Assembly: GCF_001279585.1 (NCBI RefSeq)
Contig: NZ_LGEC01000002.1
Coordinates: 385,506-449,505, forward strand
Source: Nocardiopsis sp. NRRL B-16309
Lineage (GTDB): Bacteria > Actinomycetota > Actinomycetes > Streptosporangiales > Streptosporangiaceae
Length of the DNA stretch: 64,000 nt
Direction of reading: 5' to 3'
Shown: piece after piece, positions 15,977 through 24,866 of the stretch
Layout: each line of letters starts with the position of its first letter
How positions within the stretch are numbered: the stretch's first letter is position 1
The notes under the pieces: model-generated
What the model was told of the DNA's origin: nothing
The model's database searches: none
The model's input: only the letters and a program-made list of their open reading frames with translations
Program-made: the position numbers and the translations under genes

Positions 15977-17519
15977 CGCCGATCAGGCCCAGCGGCGGCG
16001 ACCCCAGGTCGAGCAGGGCCCGGTGGAAGCGGGCGAGCGAGAAGTCCGCGCCCCACTCGGCCCTCGCCCGGTCGCGCAGGGCGAGGATCTCCAGCTTGCC
16101 CCACGTGTAGCGCCCGTAGGTGGGGTCGAAGGTGGCCCGGCGGGCCTCGGACAGCGCCGCGGGGCCCTGGAGGGGCGTGTCCTCGGCGAAGCGCGCCGCC
16201 GCCTCCTCCACGGTCATCCCGCCGGTGTGCACGCCGATGGCGGCAGACAGCCGCGTCACCCGGATGAGGGCCTCCACCCACACGCCGATCTCGTAGTGCG
16301 TCGCGGACCACACGGGGTCGCCGAGCCGTTCGGCCGCGTACTCCCCGAAGCCCTCCTCCAGGCACATCTCCTCGGCGTAGTGCGCCCACCCCTCGGCGAA
16401 GGTCATCGAGTGCAGTGCCTGCCGGACCTGCCCGGGCGCGCGCCGCAGGGCCCGCCCGTGAGAGAAGTGGCCGGGCGCGACCTCGTGGACGCTGATCGCG
16501 GGCAGCGTCGTGTGGCTGAACATCTCCAGCCACTCCCCCGCCTCCTCCTCGGTCCACGACGCGTCGGGCGGGGTGACGTAGTAGAAGGACGGCGTGTCCG
16601 CCTCCCACGGCCCCGACCAGGCCATCATCGCCGTCGCCCAGCGCTGGGAGGGCGGCGAGACGTCGATGCGGCACTCGCCGTCGCCGTAGGGCGCCAGGTC
16701 GCGCTCGGCGGTGAACTCCAGGGCCAGTCCGGTCCACCGGCGGGCCGCGTCCAGGACTCCGTCGGCGCCCGGGTGCATCCGGGCCAGCCCCCGGGCGACC
16801 TGCATCGGCTCCTGTCCCGGTGACAGCCGGGCGGTGGCCTCGGCCAGGCGGGAGCGCAGGCGGTCGCGCTCGGCGTCGGCGCGGGCCGCCAGGTCCGCGA
16901 GGTCCACCTCCATGGCCTCACCGGTCCCCATGAGCGCGCTGAGGTCGGCCGCCCCCAGCGCCGCGCTCTGGGGGCCGTGCTCCGCGGCGTGCTCGATGTG
17001 GGCGACCAGGCGCGCGTGGGCGGCCAGCGCCGCGGTGCGCACGTCCTCCGGCAGGTCCGCGGGCAGACCGTCGGCGGCGCCCGCGATCGCCGCGCCCAGG
17101 GACCGCGCCACCGGCGCCGGGACGCGGTCCAGCGCGGCGATCGCGTGCTCGACCAGTTCCGGCCACCGCGCCAGGTGGGCGACGCGGGCCCGGTCGCGGG
17201 CCTCCTTGGGCGCGTACTCGCGGTCGTAGACCGACACGTCGAGTTCGCCCAGGTGGTAGAGCGGGTTGGAGCGGTGGAGTTCGAGTTCGCCCAGTTCGAG
17301 CCGGAGCGCCCGCTCGAACGCGGCCAGGTGGGCCTCGTCGTGGGCGTTCTCCAGCGGCGGCCCGCCCAGCCGCGACAGCGCGGATCGCACGCCGTCCGGG
17401 GACAGGTCGGCCACCTCACCGTCGTACTCGTGCAGGCCGGCGCCCTCGCGGGTCGCGCCGGGGGTGAGGTCGGTGATGGCACGCAGCCGGGGGTGGAGTG
17501 CGTCTCTCTGTGATGGCAT
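15957..17519 (-). CDS. DUF885-family metallopeptidase-like protein
   Basis: A 520-aa all-helical protein of the DUF885 family, thermolysin/gluzincin-related. The zinc motif appears as HEVAPGH (His345, Glu346, His351; family form HExxxGH). The second helix has TFAEGWAHYAEEM (the Glu ligand candidate), and FDPTYGRYTWGKLEILALRDRAR is the family's C-terminal signature. There is no signal peptide, so it should be cytosolic. Family members are proposed aminopeptidases or carboxypeptidases. It is divergent from the SanA-like gene with about 100 bp between, and its 3' end is embedded in a repeat array. Activity is inferred from motifs only. Confidence 0.82.
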   Translation of the reverse strand: MPSQRDALHPRLRAITDLTPGATREGAGLHEYDGEVADLSPDGVRSALSRLGGPPLENAHDEAHLAAFERALRLELGELELHRSNPLYHLGELDVSVYDREYAPKEARDRARVAHLARWPELVEHAIAALDRVPAPVARSLGAAIAGAADGLPADLPEDVRTAALAAHARLVAHIEHAAEHGPQSAALGAADLSALMGTGEAMEVDLADLAARADAERDRLRSRLAEATARLSPGQEPMQVARGLARMHPGADGVLDAARRWTGLALEFTAERDLAPYGDGECRIDVSPPSQRWATAMMAWSGPWEADTPSFYYVTPPDASWTEEEAGEWLEMFSHTTLPAISVHEVAPGHFSHGRALRRAPGQVRQALHSMTFAEGWAHYAEEMCLEEGFGEYAAERLGDPVWSATHYEIGVWVEALIRVTRLSAAIGVHTGGMTVEEAAARFAEDTPLQGPAALSEARRATFDPTYGRYTWGKLEILALRDRARAEWGADFSLARFHRALLDLGSPPLGLIGAAVDQG

Positions 17520-17623
17520 GCCGCGACTCTAACCAGGCCCTCCGGGTGTGCGCACCCCGCTTTCCGGCCACGGGACCGCACGGAACCCGGAACTCACCGG
17601 CCGTCCCGGGCGTCTTCCCGGGT

Positions 17624-18430
17624 GTGACGACCTCCGACCGCGCCACCCCCGAGACCAACTCCGACGACGCCCGCCGCACGGCCGCGTCCGAGGCCGACCG
17701 GCCCACGGACACGCCCGCATCCGCGTCCGGACCCGCGGCGGGCCGACGGTCCCGGCGGCGTGTGCGGCTGGTCGCCGCCGTGGCCGTGGCCGCCGTCCTG
17801 CTGGCGTTCCTGCCGTTCGTGTGGACGCTGGCGTCCACCGCCGGGCACCGCCACACCGCCGAGACCGTGCCGGACCGGCCGGTCGCGCTCGTCCTGGGCG
17901 CCGGGGTGCGCTCGGACGGCCTGCCGACCCTGCTGCTGGCCCGGCGCCTGGACACCGCCGCCGACCTCTACTTCGACGGACGGGTGTCGGTCATCCTGGT
18001 CACCGGCGACAACAGCGTCGAGCACTACAACGAGACCGACACCATGGCCGACTACCTGGTCGACGCGGGCGTTCCGGCCGACCGGATCGTGGGCGACTAC
18101 GCGGGCTTCTCCACGTGGGAGTCGTGCGTGCGCGCCCGCGAGGTGTTCGGGGTGGAGGAGGCCACGGTCGTCACCCAGGACTTCCACCTGCCGCGCGCGG
18201 TCGGGCTGTGCCGGTCGGCGGGGATCGACGCGGTGGGCGTGGCCGACTCCAGCCTGCACGACCGCAGGTTCGCCACCGTCTACGGGTGGCTGAGGGAGGT
18301 CCCCGCCGCCGTGGCCGCCGCGGGCACCGTGCTGCTGCGGCCGGACCCGACCTTCCTCGGCGACGACGAGACCGGGGTCCAGGACGCCCTCGCCGACGAC
18401 GCCGCGGACACCGGCGGGGGACGAGGCTAG
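17624..18430 (+). CDS. SanA/YdcF-like (DUF218) membrane protein
   Basis: A 268-aa protein. An Asp/Thr/Ala-rich N-terminus ends in RRSRRRVR, followed by one transmembrane helix (about residues 47-68, LVAAVAVAAVLLAFLPFVW) and an extracytoplasmic or cytoplasmic DUF218 domain. That domain has ALVLGAGVRSDGLPTLLLARRLD, SVILVTGDNSVEHYNETDTM, STWESCVRAREVFG and VVTQDFHLPRAVGLCRSAGI. These match SanA, the vancomycin-resistance-associated envelope protein of E. coli. GTG 17624 is chosen although no clear Shine-Dalgarno precedes it. A close paralogue is encoded at 20098-20742. It probably takes part in envelope maintenance; the substrate is unknown. Confidence 0.8.
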   Translation: MTTSDRATPETNSDDARRTAASEADRPTDTPASASGPAAGRRSRRRVRLVAAVAVAAVLLAFLPFVWTLASTAGHRHTAETVPDRPVALVLGAGVRSDGLPTLLLARRLDTAADLYFDGRVSVILVTGDNSVEHYNETDTMADYLVDAGVPADRIVGDYAGFSTWESCVRAREVFGVEEATVVTQDFHLPRAVGLCRSAGIDAVGVADSSLHDRRFATVYGWLREVPAAVAAAGTVLLRPDPTFLGDDETGVQDALADDAADTGGGRG

Positions 18431-18518
18431 GCCCCATCGTGGCGGCCGTGCGGGCGGGCCACCCGTAGGGGTGGCGGATGGCGGGCACACCGTGGCCGCG
18501 GGCCCGCCACCCCGGAAC

Positions 18519-19976
18519 TCAGCGGCGCCCGCCACCGCCGCCGAACAGGCGCCCGAGCAGCCCGCCGATCTCCGGTGCGGCCGGGGCCTGCGCCTGCGCC
18601 GGGGCCTCCTCGACCTCCTCGGCGTCGGGGTCCACCCCGACCAGGGCGCAGAACTCCTCCCGCTCGCCCGGCAGCGCCCAGGCTCGCAGGGTGTCGGTGA
18701 ACTCCTCGTCCTCCCACGCCGGCTCCGGCAGTTCGGCGATCGCCCACAGGACCTTGAGGGTCTCCTCGTCGTACTCGGCGCCGGCGTGCTCCTCGGCGGA
18801 GTACCCCTTCGAGCGCGGGCCGAGCACCATCTCCAGGCCGACGCCGGTCACCAGGGCGCGCGAGTCGTCCTCGCCCCTGATCAGGCCGGGCAGGATGTCC
18901 AGGCGCAGCCGCCGGGCGCGGTCCCCGGCGCGTCCGAGCGCCAGGAAGCCCAGGACCTGCGGCGATCGGACACCGCAGTGCGGCCAGGACTCGTTGAACA
19001 GGCCCTCGTAGCCCATCGTCGTGCCGCCGCCGCGCCCGATGCGCCGCAGCCCCTCGCGCGGGGTGTTCTCCCCGTGGATCAGCACCACGGCGACCGACGC
19101 GGCGAAGGAGTTGTACAGGTTGCCGCCGGCCATCTGGTGGGTGAGGCCGACGGTCGTGTCGATGTCGTGGGGGCTGGCGGCCAGGCCGAGGGCGAAGATC
19201 TCGGCGGGCAGCGGCTCGCCCCCGTCGTCGAGCATGCCGGACATCGCGTCGCGCAGCGAGGTCGGGGCCTGCGGGGCCGGGCGCAGGTCCTTGGCCAGCA
19301 GGATCTGGGAGGCGCCGGTGATCTCGGCGCTCACGCGCTCGGACTCGGGGGTCAGGAAGGCCAGCAGGTAGCTCGCCCACTCGCCCGCGCGGTCCAGGCC
19401 GCGCCGGTTCGCCGCGCCCTTGAGCAGCGCGACGAGGTCGGGCACGCGCGCGCACACGGCCTCGAAGGTCTCCAGCTCCGCCCGCAGCACGGCGGTGCCC
19501 GCGGGGCCGTCGATGGCGGCGAGGCGGTTGCGCATGCGCAGGTAGTGCTGTTCGTCGGGCGCCTCCTCGGCCCAGGCGCGGTACTGCTCGCGGACCTTCT
19601 CGATGTCGGTGGAGGTCGCCCAGGCCACCTCGTCGCGCCACTGGTCGAGGTCGCGCGGCTGGGGGAAGCGGTCCTCGGCGTGCGCGGTCACGAGTTCGAG
19701 CAGGAGGCTGAGGGGCCGCCAGCGGTCGGTGGGCGGGGTCTCCTCGTGGCAGGCGATGTCGACGAGGAGGTCGACGGCCGCGGGCGCGGCCAGGTGGCCG
19801 GGCGCGGGGAAGTCGATGAGGTCGTGCAGCTCGGAGAGCGCGGCGTCGCTGCCGGCGAGCCGTCCGAGCAGTTCGGGGATGCGCTCCCCGCCCTCGGGCG
19901 CCAGCTCGGTCCAGTTCACTGCGGCTGCGCCGTCGTCGGCACCGTCGTTGGGGTCGTTGTCCGTGGTCGCGTTCAT
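18519..19976 (-). CDS. Hypothetical protein, helical, C-terminal Gly/Arg tail
   Basis: A 485-aa protein I cannot assign to a family. It is rich in Ala, Leu, Glu and Asp with many amphipathic helical stretches (for example ELLGRLAGSDAALSELHDLI and VDLLVDIACHEETPP), suggesting HEAT/ARM-like repeats. This resembles proteins of immunity or ankyrin-neighbour type that count helices in pairs. The segment LIHGENTPREGLRRIGRGGGTTMGYEGLF is more conserved-looking. An acidic Pro/Ala linker leads to IGGLLGRLFGGGGGRR at the C-terminus. Codon bias strongly supports coding. The ATG at 19976 lacks a strong ribosome-binding site. No signal peptide or membrane helix is present. Confidence 0.65.
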   Translation of the reverse strand: MNATTDNDPNDGADDGAAAVNWTELAPEGGERIPELLGRLAGSDAALSELHDLIDFPAPGHLAAPAAVDLLVDIACHEETPPTDRWRPLSLLLELVTAHAEDRFPQPRDLDQWRDEVAWATSTDIEKVREQYRAWAEEAPDEQHYLRMRNRLAAIDGPAGTAVLRAELETFEAVCARVPDLVALLKGAANRRGLDRAGEWASYLLAFLTPESERVSAEITGASQILLAKDLRPAPQAPTSLRDAMSGMLDDGGEPLPAEIFALGLAASPHDIDTTVGLTHQMAGGNLYNSFAASVAVVLIHGENTPREGLRRIGRGGGTTMGYEGLFNESWPHCGVRSPQVLGFLALGRAGDRARRLRLDILPGLIRGEDDSRALVTGVGLEMVLGPRSKGYSAEEHAGAEYDEETLKVLWAIAELPEPAWEDEEFTDTLRAWALPGEREEFCALVGVDPDAEEVEEAPAQAQAPAAPEIGGLLGRLFGGGGGRR

Positions 19977-20097
19977 GCGCCGATTATCCCGCCCGCGGCG
20001 GTCGCGACGCACCCGAGTGGACCGCGCGGGCGGCGTCGGGCATGTCACCGGGCGGGCGGGAACCCGCCGGCCGCGCGGAGGGCGGCGCCGCAGCGGC

Positions 20098-20742
20098 TCA
20101 CAGCTCGTCGCTGGCGGGCGCGGGGCGCACCACGACGTCGCGCAGGGCCTTGAGGGCGGCGCCGAACTCGCGCGCGTAGCCGATGACGGTGGAGCGGCGG
20201 CGCGCGCCCAGGCTGGCGTCGCCCACCCCGACGGCGTCGATCCCGGCGGCGCGGGCGAGGGCGACCGTGCGCGGCAGGTGGAAGGCCTGGGTGACCATGA
20301 CGGCCGACCGCACACCGAACAGGTCGCGCACGCGCACGCACGTGTCCCAGGTGCGGTAGCCGTGGCGGTCGGCCTCGACCCGGTCGGCGGGCACGCCGCG
20401 CTCGACGAGGTAGGCGGTCATGACGTCGGTCTCGCACCGGGAGACCTCGCGGTTGTCGCCGGAGACGATGACGCGTTCGACCCGCCCGTCCTCGTAGAGG
20501 CGCACGGCCAGGTCCAGGCGGCGGGCGAGCAGGGGCGAGGGCCCCTCGGGCCAGGCGGCGGCGCCCAGGACGACGGCCACGGGCCGGGCGGGGACGGTCT
20601 CCACGCGGCGGCGGCGCCCGGCGCTGGCGAGGTAGGGCCAGGTGAAGGGGGTCAGGGCGAGTGCACAGCCGCCGACGCCCGCCACGACGATCCAGATGGC
20701 CAAACCCGCCGTCCTCTCCTCCGCCCGCGCGCTCTGCCGCAC
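20098..20742 (-). CDS. SanA/YdcF-like (DUF218) membrane protein, second copy
   Basis: A 214-aa paralogue of the protein encoded at 17624-18430. One N-terminal membrane helix (LAIWIVVAGVGGCALALTPF) precedes the DUF218 domain: AVVLGAAAWPEGPSPLLARRLD, VIVSGDNREVSRCETDVMTAYL, YRTWDTCVRVRDLFGV, VTQAFHLPRTVALARAAGI. GTG 20742 gives a positively charged leader. TTG 20703, with AGAGGA 8 nt upstream, is a real alternative that starts the protein at the helix. The two copies flank the hypothetical gene at 18519 and face opposite directions, which suggests inverted duplication around it. Confidence 0.78.
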   Translation of the reverse strand: MRQSARAEERTAGLAIWIVVAGVGGCALALTPFTWPYLASAGRRRRVETVPARPVAVVLGAAAWPEGPSPLLARRLDLAVRLYEDGRVERVIVSGDNREVSRCETDVMTAYLVERGVPADRVEADRHGYRTWDTCVRVRDLFGVRSAVMVTQAFHLPRTVALARAAGIDAVGVGDASLGARRRSTVIGYAREFGAALKALRDVVVRPAPASDEL

Positions 20743-21005
20743 GCGGTCACGCGGGACACCATCATGGCCTACCGCGGGAGCGGAGGCGCCCCGCCGCCGA
20801 CGGGCGCGCGGGCACGGGCTGACGTGCGACGGACGAGCGGGCGGGCCGGTGGAGGGCGAGCCGGCGGGCCCGGTGGCGGGCGCCCAGGGGCTTCTGCGGC
20901 AGCGGCAGGGACTGCCGGGCGACGGCGGAAGCCCGGGGGGGCACCGGGCGCGCGCGAGGCTCGGCGGGCGGGCGGGCAGCCGCCCTCCCCGCCCGTGCCC
21001 GGTGG

Positions 21006-21641
21006 TCAGGCGTCGAACATGTCCCAGAAGGCCGCGCGGCGATAGCGGACCTTGAAGCCGCCGCCCTGGCAGGTGCCGGTGATGACGAAGTGCGGGGCGC
21101 CGGGGCCGCGCAGCGTGCTGACGTCGACCTTCAGGCTGCCGAACCACGAGCTGTCGACGTCGATGTCGGCGGTGGCGTTCTCCGGCAGGAGCAGGTCCGC
21201 CTCACCCCAGGACGCGTCCACGAAGACCTCCACGACGGGCGTGACGAGGGCCGCCTCGCGGAAGTCGAGCTTGGTCGACCCGTACTTGTTGGTGACCTCC
21301 ACCCGGGGCGGTACCTGCCAGCGGCCGTTGCGCTTGATGGTGCCGCCCATGGCGTCGAGCACGAGGACACCGCCGTTGGCGGGCCTCGGTGTCGAGACCG
21401 GGTCCGGCCGGACCACCGACGCCTGCGCCGCGGACGCGGTGCCGGCCACGGACCAGCCCGGCAGGTCGGCGGTGAGGGGTTCGAGGTCGGCGTAGGTCTT
21501 GGCGGCGTAGGTGCCGTCCAGGCGCTCGTCGAGCTCTTCGAGGGTGATCCGACCCTCCGCGGCCGCTTCACGGAGGATCTCGGCGACCTGGTCCCGTTCC
21601 GCGTCGGATACGCGCATGCGGTTCATGTCATTGGGGGCCAC
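21006..21641 (-). CDS. DUF1707 plus LiaF-like domain protein
   Basis: A 211-aa cytoplasmic or membrane-associated stress protein. The N-terminal DUF1707 domain (about residues 6-60) has the signature MRVSDAERDQVAEILREAAAEG, then ITLEELDERLDGTYAAKTYADL. A linker leads to a C-terminal beta-rich domain like the LiaF C-terminus (VLDAMGGTIKRNGRWQVPP, LDFREAALVTPVVEVFVDAS, ADLLLPENATADIDVDS). There are no membrane helices, unlike many homologues. GTG 21641 is chosen; ATG 21626 is an alternative start nearer DUF1707. LiaF-like proteins sense cell-envelope damage; the partner kinase is not in this window. Confidence 0.82.
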   Translation of the reverse strand: MAPNDMNRMRVSDAERDQVAEILREAAAEGRITLEELDERLDGTYAAKTYADLEPLTADLPGWSVAGTASAAQASVVRPDPVSTPRPANGGVLVLDAMGGTIKRNGRWQVPPRVEVTNKYGSTKLDFREAALVTPVVEVFVDASWGEADLLLPENATADIDVDSSWFGSLKVDVSTLRGPGAPHFVITGTCQGGGFKVRYRRAAFWDMFDA

Positions 21642-21798
21642 TGTGCTCGTCCCGGTCCTTTCCGCTCTTGTCACACCCACGGTAGAGCATGGGCATGAGA
21701 CGGGCGCGGCGGCCGAAACCGGAATGCCCCGCCCCGCCGACGCTTCGGCCGGGTGCGGCGCTTTGGGCGGGTCGGGGACTGGGTACCGCTCCTCTGGA

Positions 21799-21851
21799 GT
21801 GGTTGAGGACTCTGCCGGGGCAGGACGGACCCCGGCAGAGTCCTGAACCAC
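21799..21851. repeat. Long inverted repeat, 22-nt arms, 8-nt loop
   Basis: The arm GTGGTT-GA-GGACTCTGCCGGGG pairs with its downstream complement. The match is 6 bp and 14 bp perfect, separated by one 2-nt mismatch, with loop AGGACGGA. It is far longer than the local terminators and lies 158 bp upstream of the DUF1707 start, inside a 763-bp gene-free stretch. It could be a terminator, a structured small RNA or a mobile-element end. Confidence 0.65.
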
Positions 21852-22404
21852 TGTGGTGCCGTGTTCCCGCCCGCCCACGATCTCGCGTCGGGGCGCCCCT
21901 GGACAGGCCGTGTCCGCAACCGGCCAGGGCCCACACCTACCCCGTCGCGGCCCGACTCGCGCCCCGACCCCCGTGGCTGGTTTCGGTCGTTCCATCCCCA
22001 CGCGAACGACGCGCCACAGATGCCCCACGAATCCCGCTCGGAACTGGCCTTCCCGCCCCTTGGCGCCGAGTTTCGGCCAGTCATCTAATCCGCTTTCGGA
22101 CATTGGCTTCGGTCGCGGAACCGCAGGTCACGGACACCCTCGCTCCGACCCCGAAAAAACCTGGGCCCAGCACTCGAACGCACTTCCGGAAACAGCCGTG
22201 TGACCTGCGTCGATACGGCGTTCACCACGAGCCTGGTTTCTGGCGTTCATCGCCTGTGTGACGGCGTTTGCCGGAATTGCCCACCGAGCATCTTTCATGT
22301 GCACGCGAAAACAGCCTGGCCAGCAGCTACGCGCGCGACACCATCCGCTCCGACCGCACAGCACCGCAGACACCACCAGGTCGAAGACCGGAGGAATCCA
22401 CGAC
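21852..22404. other. Gene-free stretch upstream of the helicase gene
   Basis: No reading frame here has convincing codon bias or a ribosome-binding site. GC falls markedly from about 22080 to 22330, consistent with a regulatory region for the helicase gene. I see no operator palindrome or tRNA in it. Confidence 0.4.
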
Positions 22405-24213
22405 GTGTCCGCCCTCGCGATCACCCCGACCTTTCTCGACGACTTCTCCCGCCTCACGCCCGAGGTCCAGCTCAACACCCTCGCCGCGATGCGCGCCTAC
22501 CAGACCGGCGACCTCGCGGACCTGGAATCCGTCTCCGACGCCGCGGACCCGCGCGTGCGCGTCGTCGCCATCGACCCGGACTGGTCCGGCGTCGTCGTCC
22601 CCGCGCCCCGTGCCCACGGGGACCGGCCCGAGCCGTCCGACGCCCAATACCGCCTGATCACCGTGCGGCCGCGCGACGAGGCGCTCCGCTACGCCCGCGG
22701 CCTGCGCGCGGACACCCCCGTCGACACCGGCGGCCCGGCCCGCGTCGACCCGCCCACGCCCACCGGCCCGCCCGAGCTCGCGGGCGCCCTCAGCGCACCC
22801 TTCGACCAGTGGCAGCTCACCCTGCACCCGGACCAGCACCGGATCACCGAGGCGCACTACAAGGGGGCCACGCAGATCACCGGCGGGCCCGGCACCGGCA
22901 AGACCGTGATCGCCCTGCACCGCGCCGCCCACCTGGCCGAACTCGACGCCGCCGCGCACCCGTCGGACACCCGCGAGTCCGTTCTGCTCACCACCTACAA
23001 CCGGGCGCTCGCCCAGTCCCTGGCCGACCGGCTCGACCAGCTCCTCCCCGACCCCGCCGTCCGCGGCCGGGTCCGCGTGGTGACCATCGACAGCCTCGCC
23101 CGGTCGGTCGTCCAGGCGCACAGCAGCGTGGCGCCCCGGATGATCGGCAAGGACGAGCTGGCGCGCCGCTGGCGGGCGGTCGCCGTCGCCGACGGCCTGC
23201 CCTTCTCCGGCCGCTTCCTGGTGGACGAGTGGGAACAGGTCATCCTCGCCCAGGGCCTGGACCTGCTGCCCGCCTACATCCGCTGCGAGCGCAGCGGACG
23301 GGTGCAGCACCTGGCGCCCGAGCACCGCCGCCAGGTCTGGGAGACCGTGCGGCGCTACGTCGGCGCGATGCGGGTGGAGGGGCTGTGGGCCTACCCGCAG
23401 CTGGCCGCCGAGGCCGCCCGGCTGCTCGCGGCCGACGGCCCGCTGTTCCGGCACGCGGTGGTGGACGAGGCGCAGGACCTGCACCCGACCCAGTGGCGGA
23501 TGCTGCGGGCGGCCGTCCCCGAGGGCGAGGACGACCTGTTCATCGTCGGCGACCCGCACCAGAGGGTGTCCGACAACCGGGTCTCCCTGGCCTCGCTCGG
23601 CATCAACGTGCGCGGGCGCGGGCACCGGCTGCGGGTCAGCTACCGGGTCACCCAGGAGATCCTGGACTGGAGCATGCCGATCCTGGGCCGCCGCTCGGCG
23701 CTGGGCATGGACGACAACGCCGACACCCTGGCCGGCTACCGCTCGCTGCTGCGCGGTCCAGCGCCGGTGGTGCGCGGCTGCGCCGACCGCGCGGAGGAAC
23801 TGGCCGCCCTGGGCGACTGGGTCCGTGTGTGGCTGGAGGCGGGCGTGCGTCCGGCCGACATCTCGGTGGCCGGACGCAACCACTGGATCGTGCGCGGCAT
23901 CGCCAAGGAACTGGAGGCGCGCGGCGTGGCCACCGCGCCGCTGGAGGGCACCGGACGGGCCGAGGCCGTGCGCGTGGGGACGCTGCACCGGCTCAAAGGG
24001 CAGGAGTTCCGCTGCGTGGCCCTGGTCGGGGTCAGCGACCACCTGCTGCCGCCCAAGGCGGCCATCGAGGCCGCCGACGGCGACCAGGTCGCGCTGGAGC
24101 ACGCGGTCCAGCAGGAGCGCACCCTGCTGTTCGTCGCGTGCACCCGCGCCCGCGACGCGCTCTACGTGTCGCATGTGGGACGGCCCAGCCGGTTGATCAC
24201 CGAGCAGTGGTGA
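22405..24213 (+). CDS. UvrD/Rep-like superfamily 1 helicase with N-terminal RelE/ParE-like domain
   Basis: A 602-aa protein. GTG 22405 follows GGAGGA at 9 nt. Residues about 1-110 look like a RelE/ParE toxin fold (ITPTFLDDFSRLTPEVQLN, DPRVRVVAIDPDWSGVVVP, YRLITVRPRDEALRYARG). SF1 helicase motifs follow: Q/motif I GGPGTGKT (Lys166), Ia TTYNRALA, II VVDEAQD (Asp354-Glu355), III FIVGDPHQR, IV region YRVTQEILD, V LHRLKGQEFRCVALVG, VI FVACTRARDALYVS. It is short for UvrD (about 720 aa) and lacks a full 2B domain. It is solitary and ends in two strong hairpins. The helicase class is certain; the toxin-like domain is inferred from pattern only. Confidence 0.88.
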   Translation: MSALAITPTFLDDFSRLTPEVQLNTLAAMRAYQTGDLADLESVSDAADPRVRVVAIDPDWSGVVVPAPRAHGDRPEPSDAQYRLITVRPRDEALRYARGLRADTPVDTGGPARVDPPTPTGPPELAGALSAPFDQWQLTLHPDQHRITEAHYKGATQITGGPGTGKTVIALHRAAHLAELDAAAHPSDTRESVLLTTYNRALAQSLADRLDQLLPDPAVRGRVRVVTIDSLARSVVQAHSSVAPRMIGKDELARRWRAVAVADGLPFSGRFLVDEWEQVILAQGLDLLPAYIRCERSGRVQHLAPEHRRQVWETVRRYVGAMRVEGLWAYPQLAAEAARLLAADGPLFRHAVVDEAQDLHPTQWRMLRAAVPEGEDDLFIVGDPHQRVSDNRVSLASLGINVRGRGHRLRVSYRVTQEILDWSMPILGRRSALGMDDNADTLAGYRSLLRGPAPVVRGCADRAEELAALGDWVRVWLEAGVRPADISVAGRNHWIVRGIAKELEARGVATAPLEGTGRAEAVRVGTLHRLKGQEFRCVALVGVSDHLLPPKAAIEAADGDQVALEHAVQQERTLLFVACTRARDALYVSHVGRPSRLITEQW

Positions 24214-24248
24214 ACGGCCGCCCCTGAGGGGGCGGGGCAGCGCCGCCC

Positions 24249-24334
24249 CGGTGAGCCGGTCCGGACGCCCGGACCGGCTCACCGCGGGCCGGATCGCCAG
24301 GGCCCGGGACCGGTACCGACCGGCCCGGGCCCTG
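24249..24334 (+). terminator. Double hairpin terminator after helicase gene
   Basis: The first stem is 16 bp and perfect (CGGTGAGCCGGTCCGG, loop ACGC, 24249-24284). The second is an 11-bp stem (CAGGGCCCGGG, 24298-24334). They start 35 nt after the helicase stop. The remaining 24335-24854 shows no credible gene. Confidence 0.75.
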
Positions 24335-24866
24335 CGGCGTCCAGAGGACGGCGGCCGGTCGCCCTCGATTCCCGTGGACCCGGTCCCCAAGTGGCCCGAG
24401 AGCGCAGCGGGGGAAGGCGGAGCCGCGCGGGCACCTCCCGGCTCGGCGGGCCGCCACGGGCGCCTCGGACGTCCCACCAGTGTCCGCGTTCCTCCTCCGA
24501 AACCCGCTCCGACGGTACCGACGCGGTCGGCGGGAGCGCGTTGACCTGGCCCCATGACCGGAAGCGGCACGAACGCGGACCGCGCGTCGGTCAACCGCGG
24601 ACGGTGCCCTGACCGTCCTCCTCCGTGACGCACACGCGAGAGGGGCGCGCCATGACACCGAAGGCCGCCGGCTTCCCCGGGTCCACACCCGCACTCCTGA
24701 CCGGATGCGTGACTCCCCTTGGCGAACACCTTCCCCGGGCCCCGAGGTCCCACCGCGTGACCAGCCCTTCCCGGCCGAACGGCCGCACGGGGCGACGCTC
24801 TCCGAGTACGGGGCTCTCGGCACAGGCCGCCGGACCCGATCGAGGAACCACAACAGGAGGACGAGT

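Noticed and set aside
21671..22084. Minus-strand frame of about 137 codons upstream of the helicase gene
   Set aside because: It has poor codon bias and no ribosome-binding site, its start region lies in an AT-rich promoter-like area, and it crosses the long inverted repeat.
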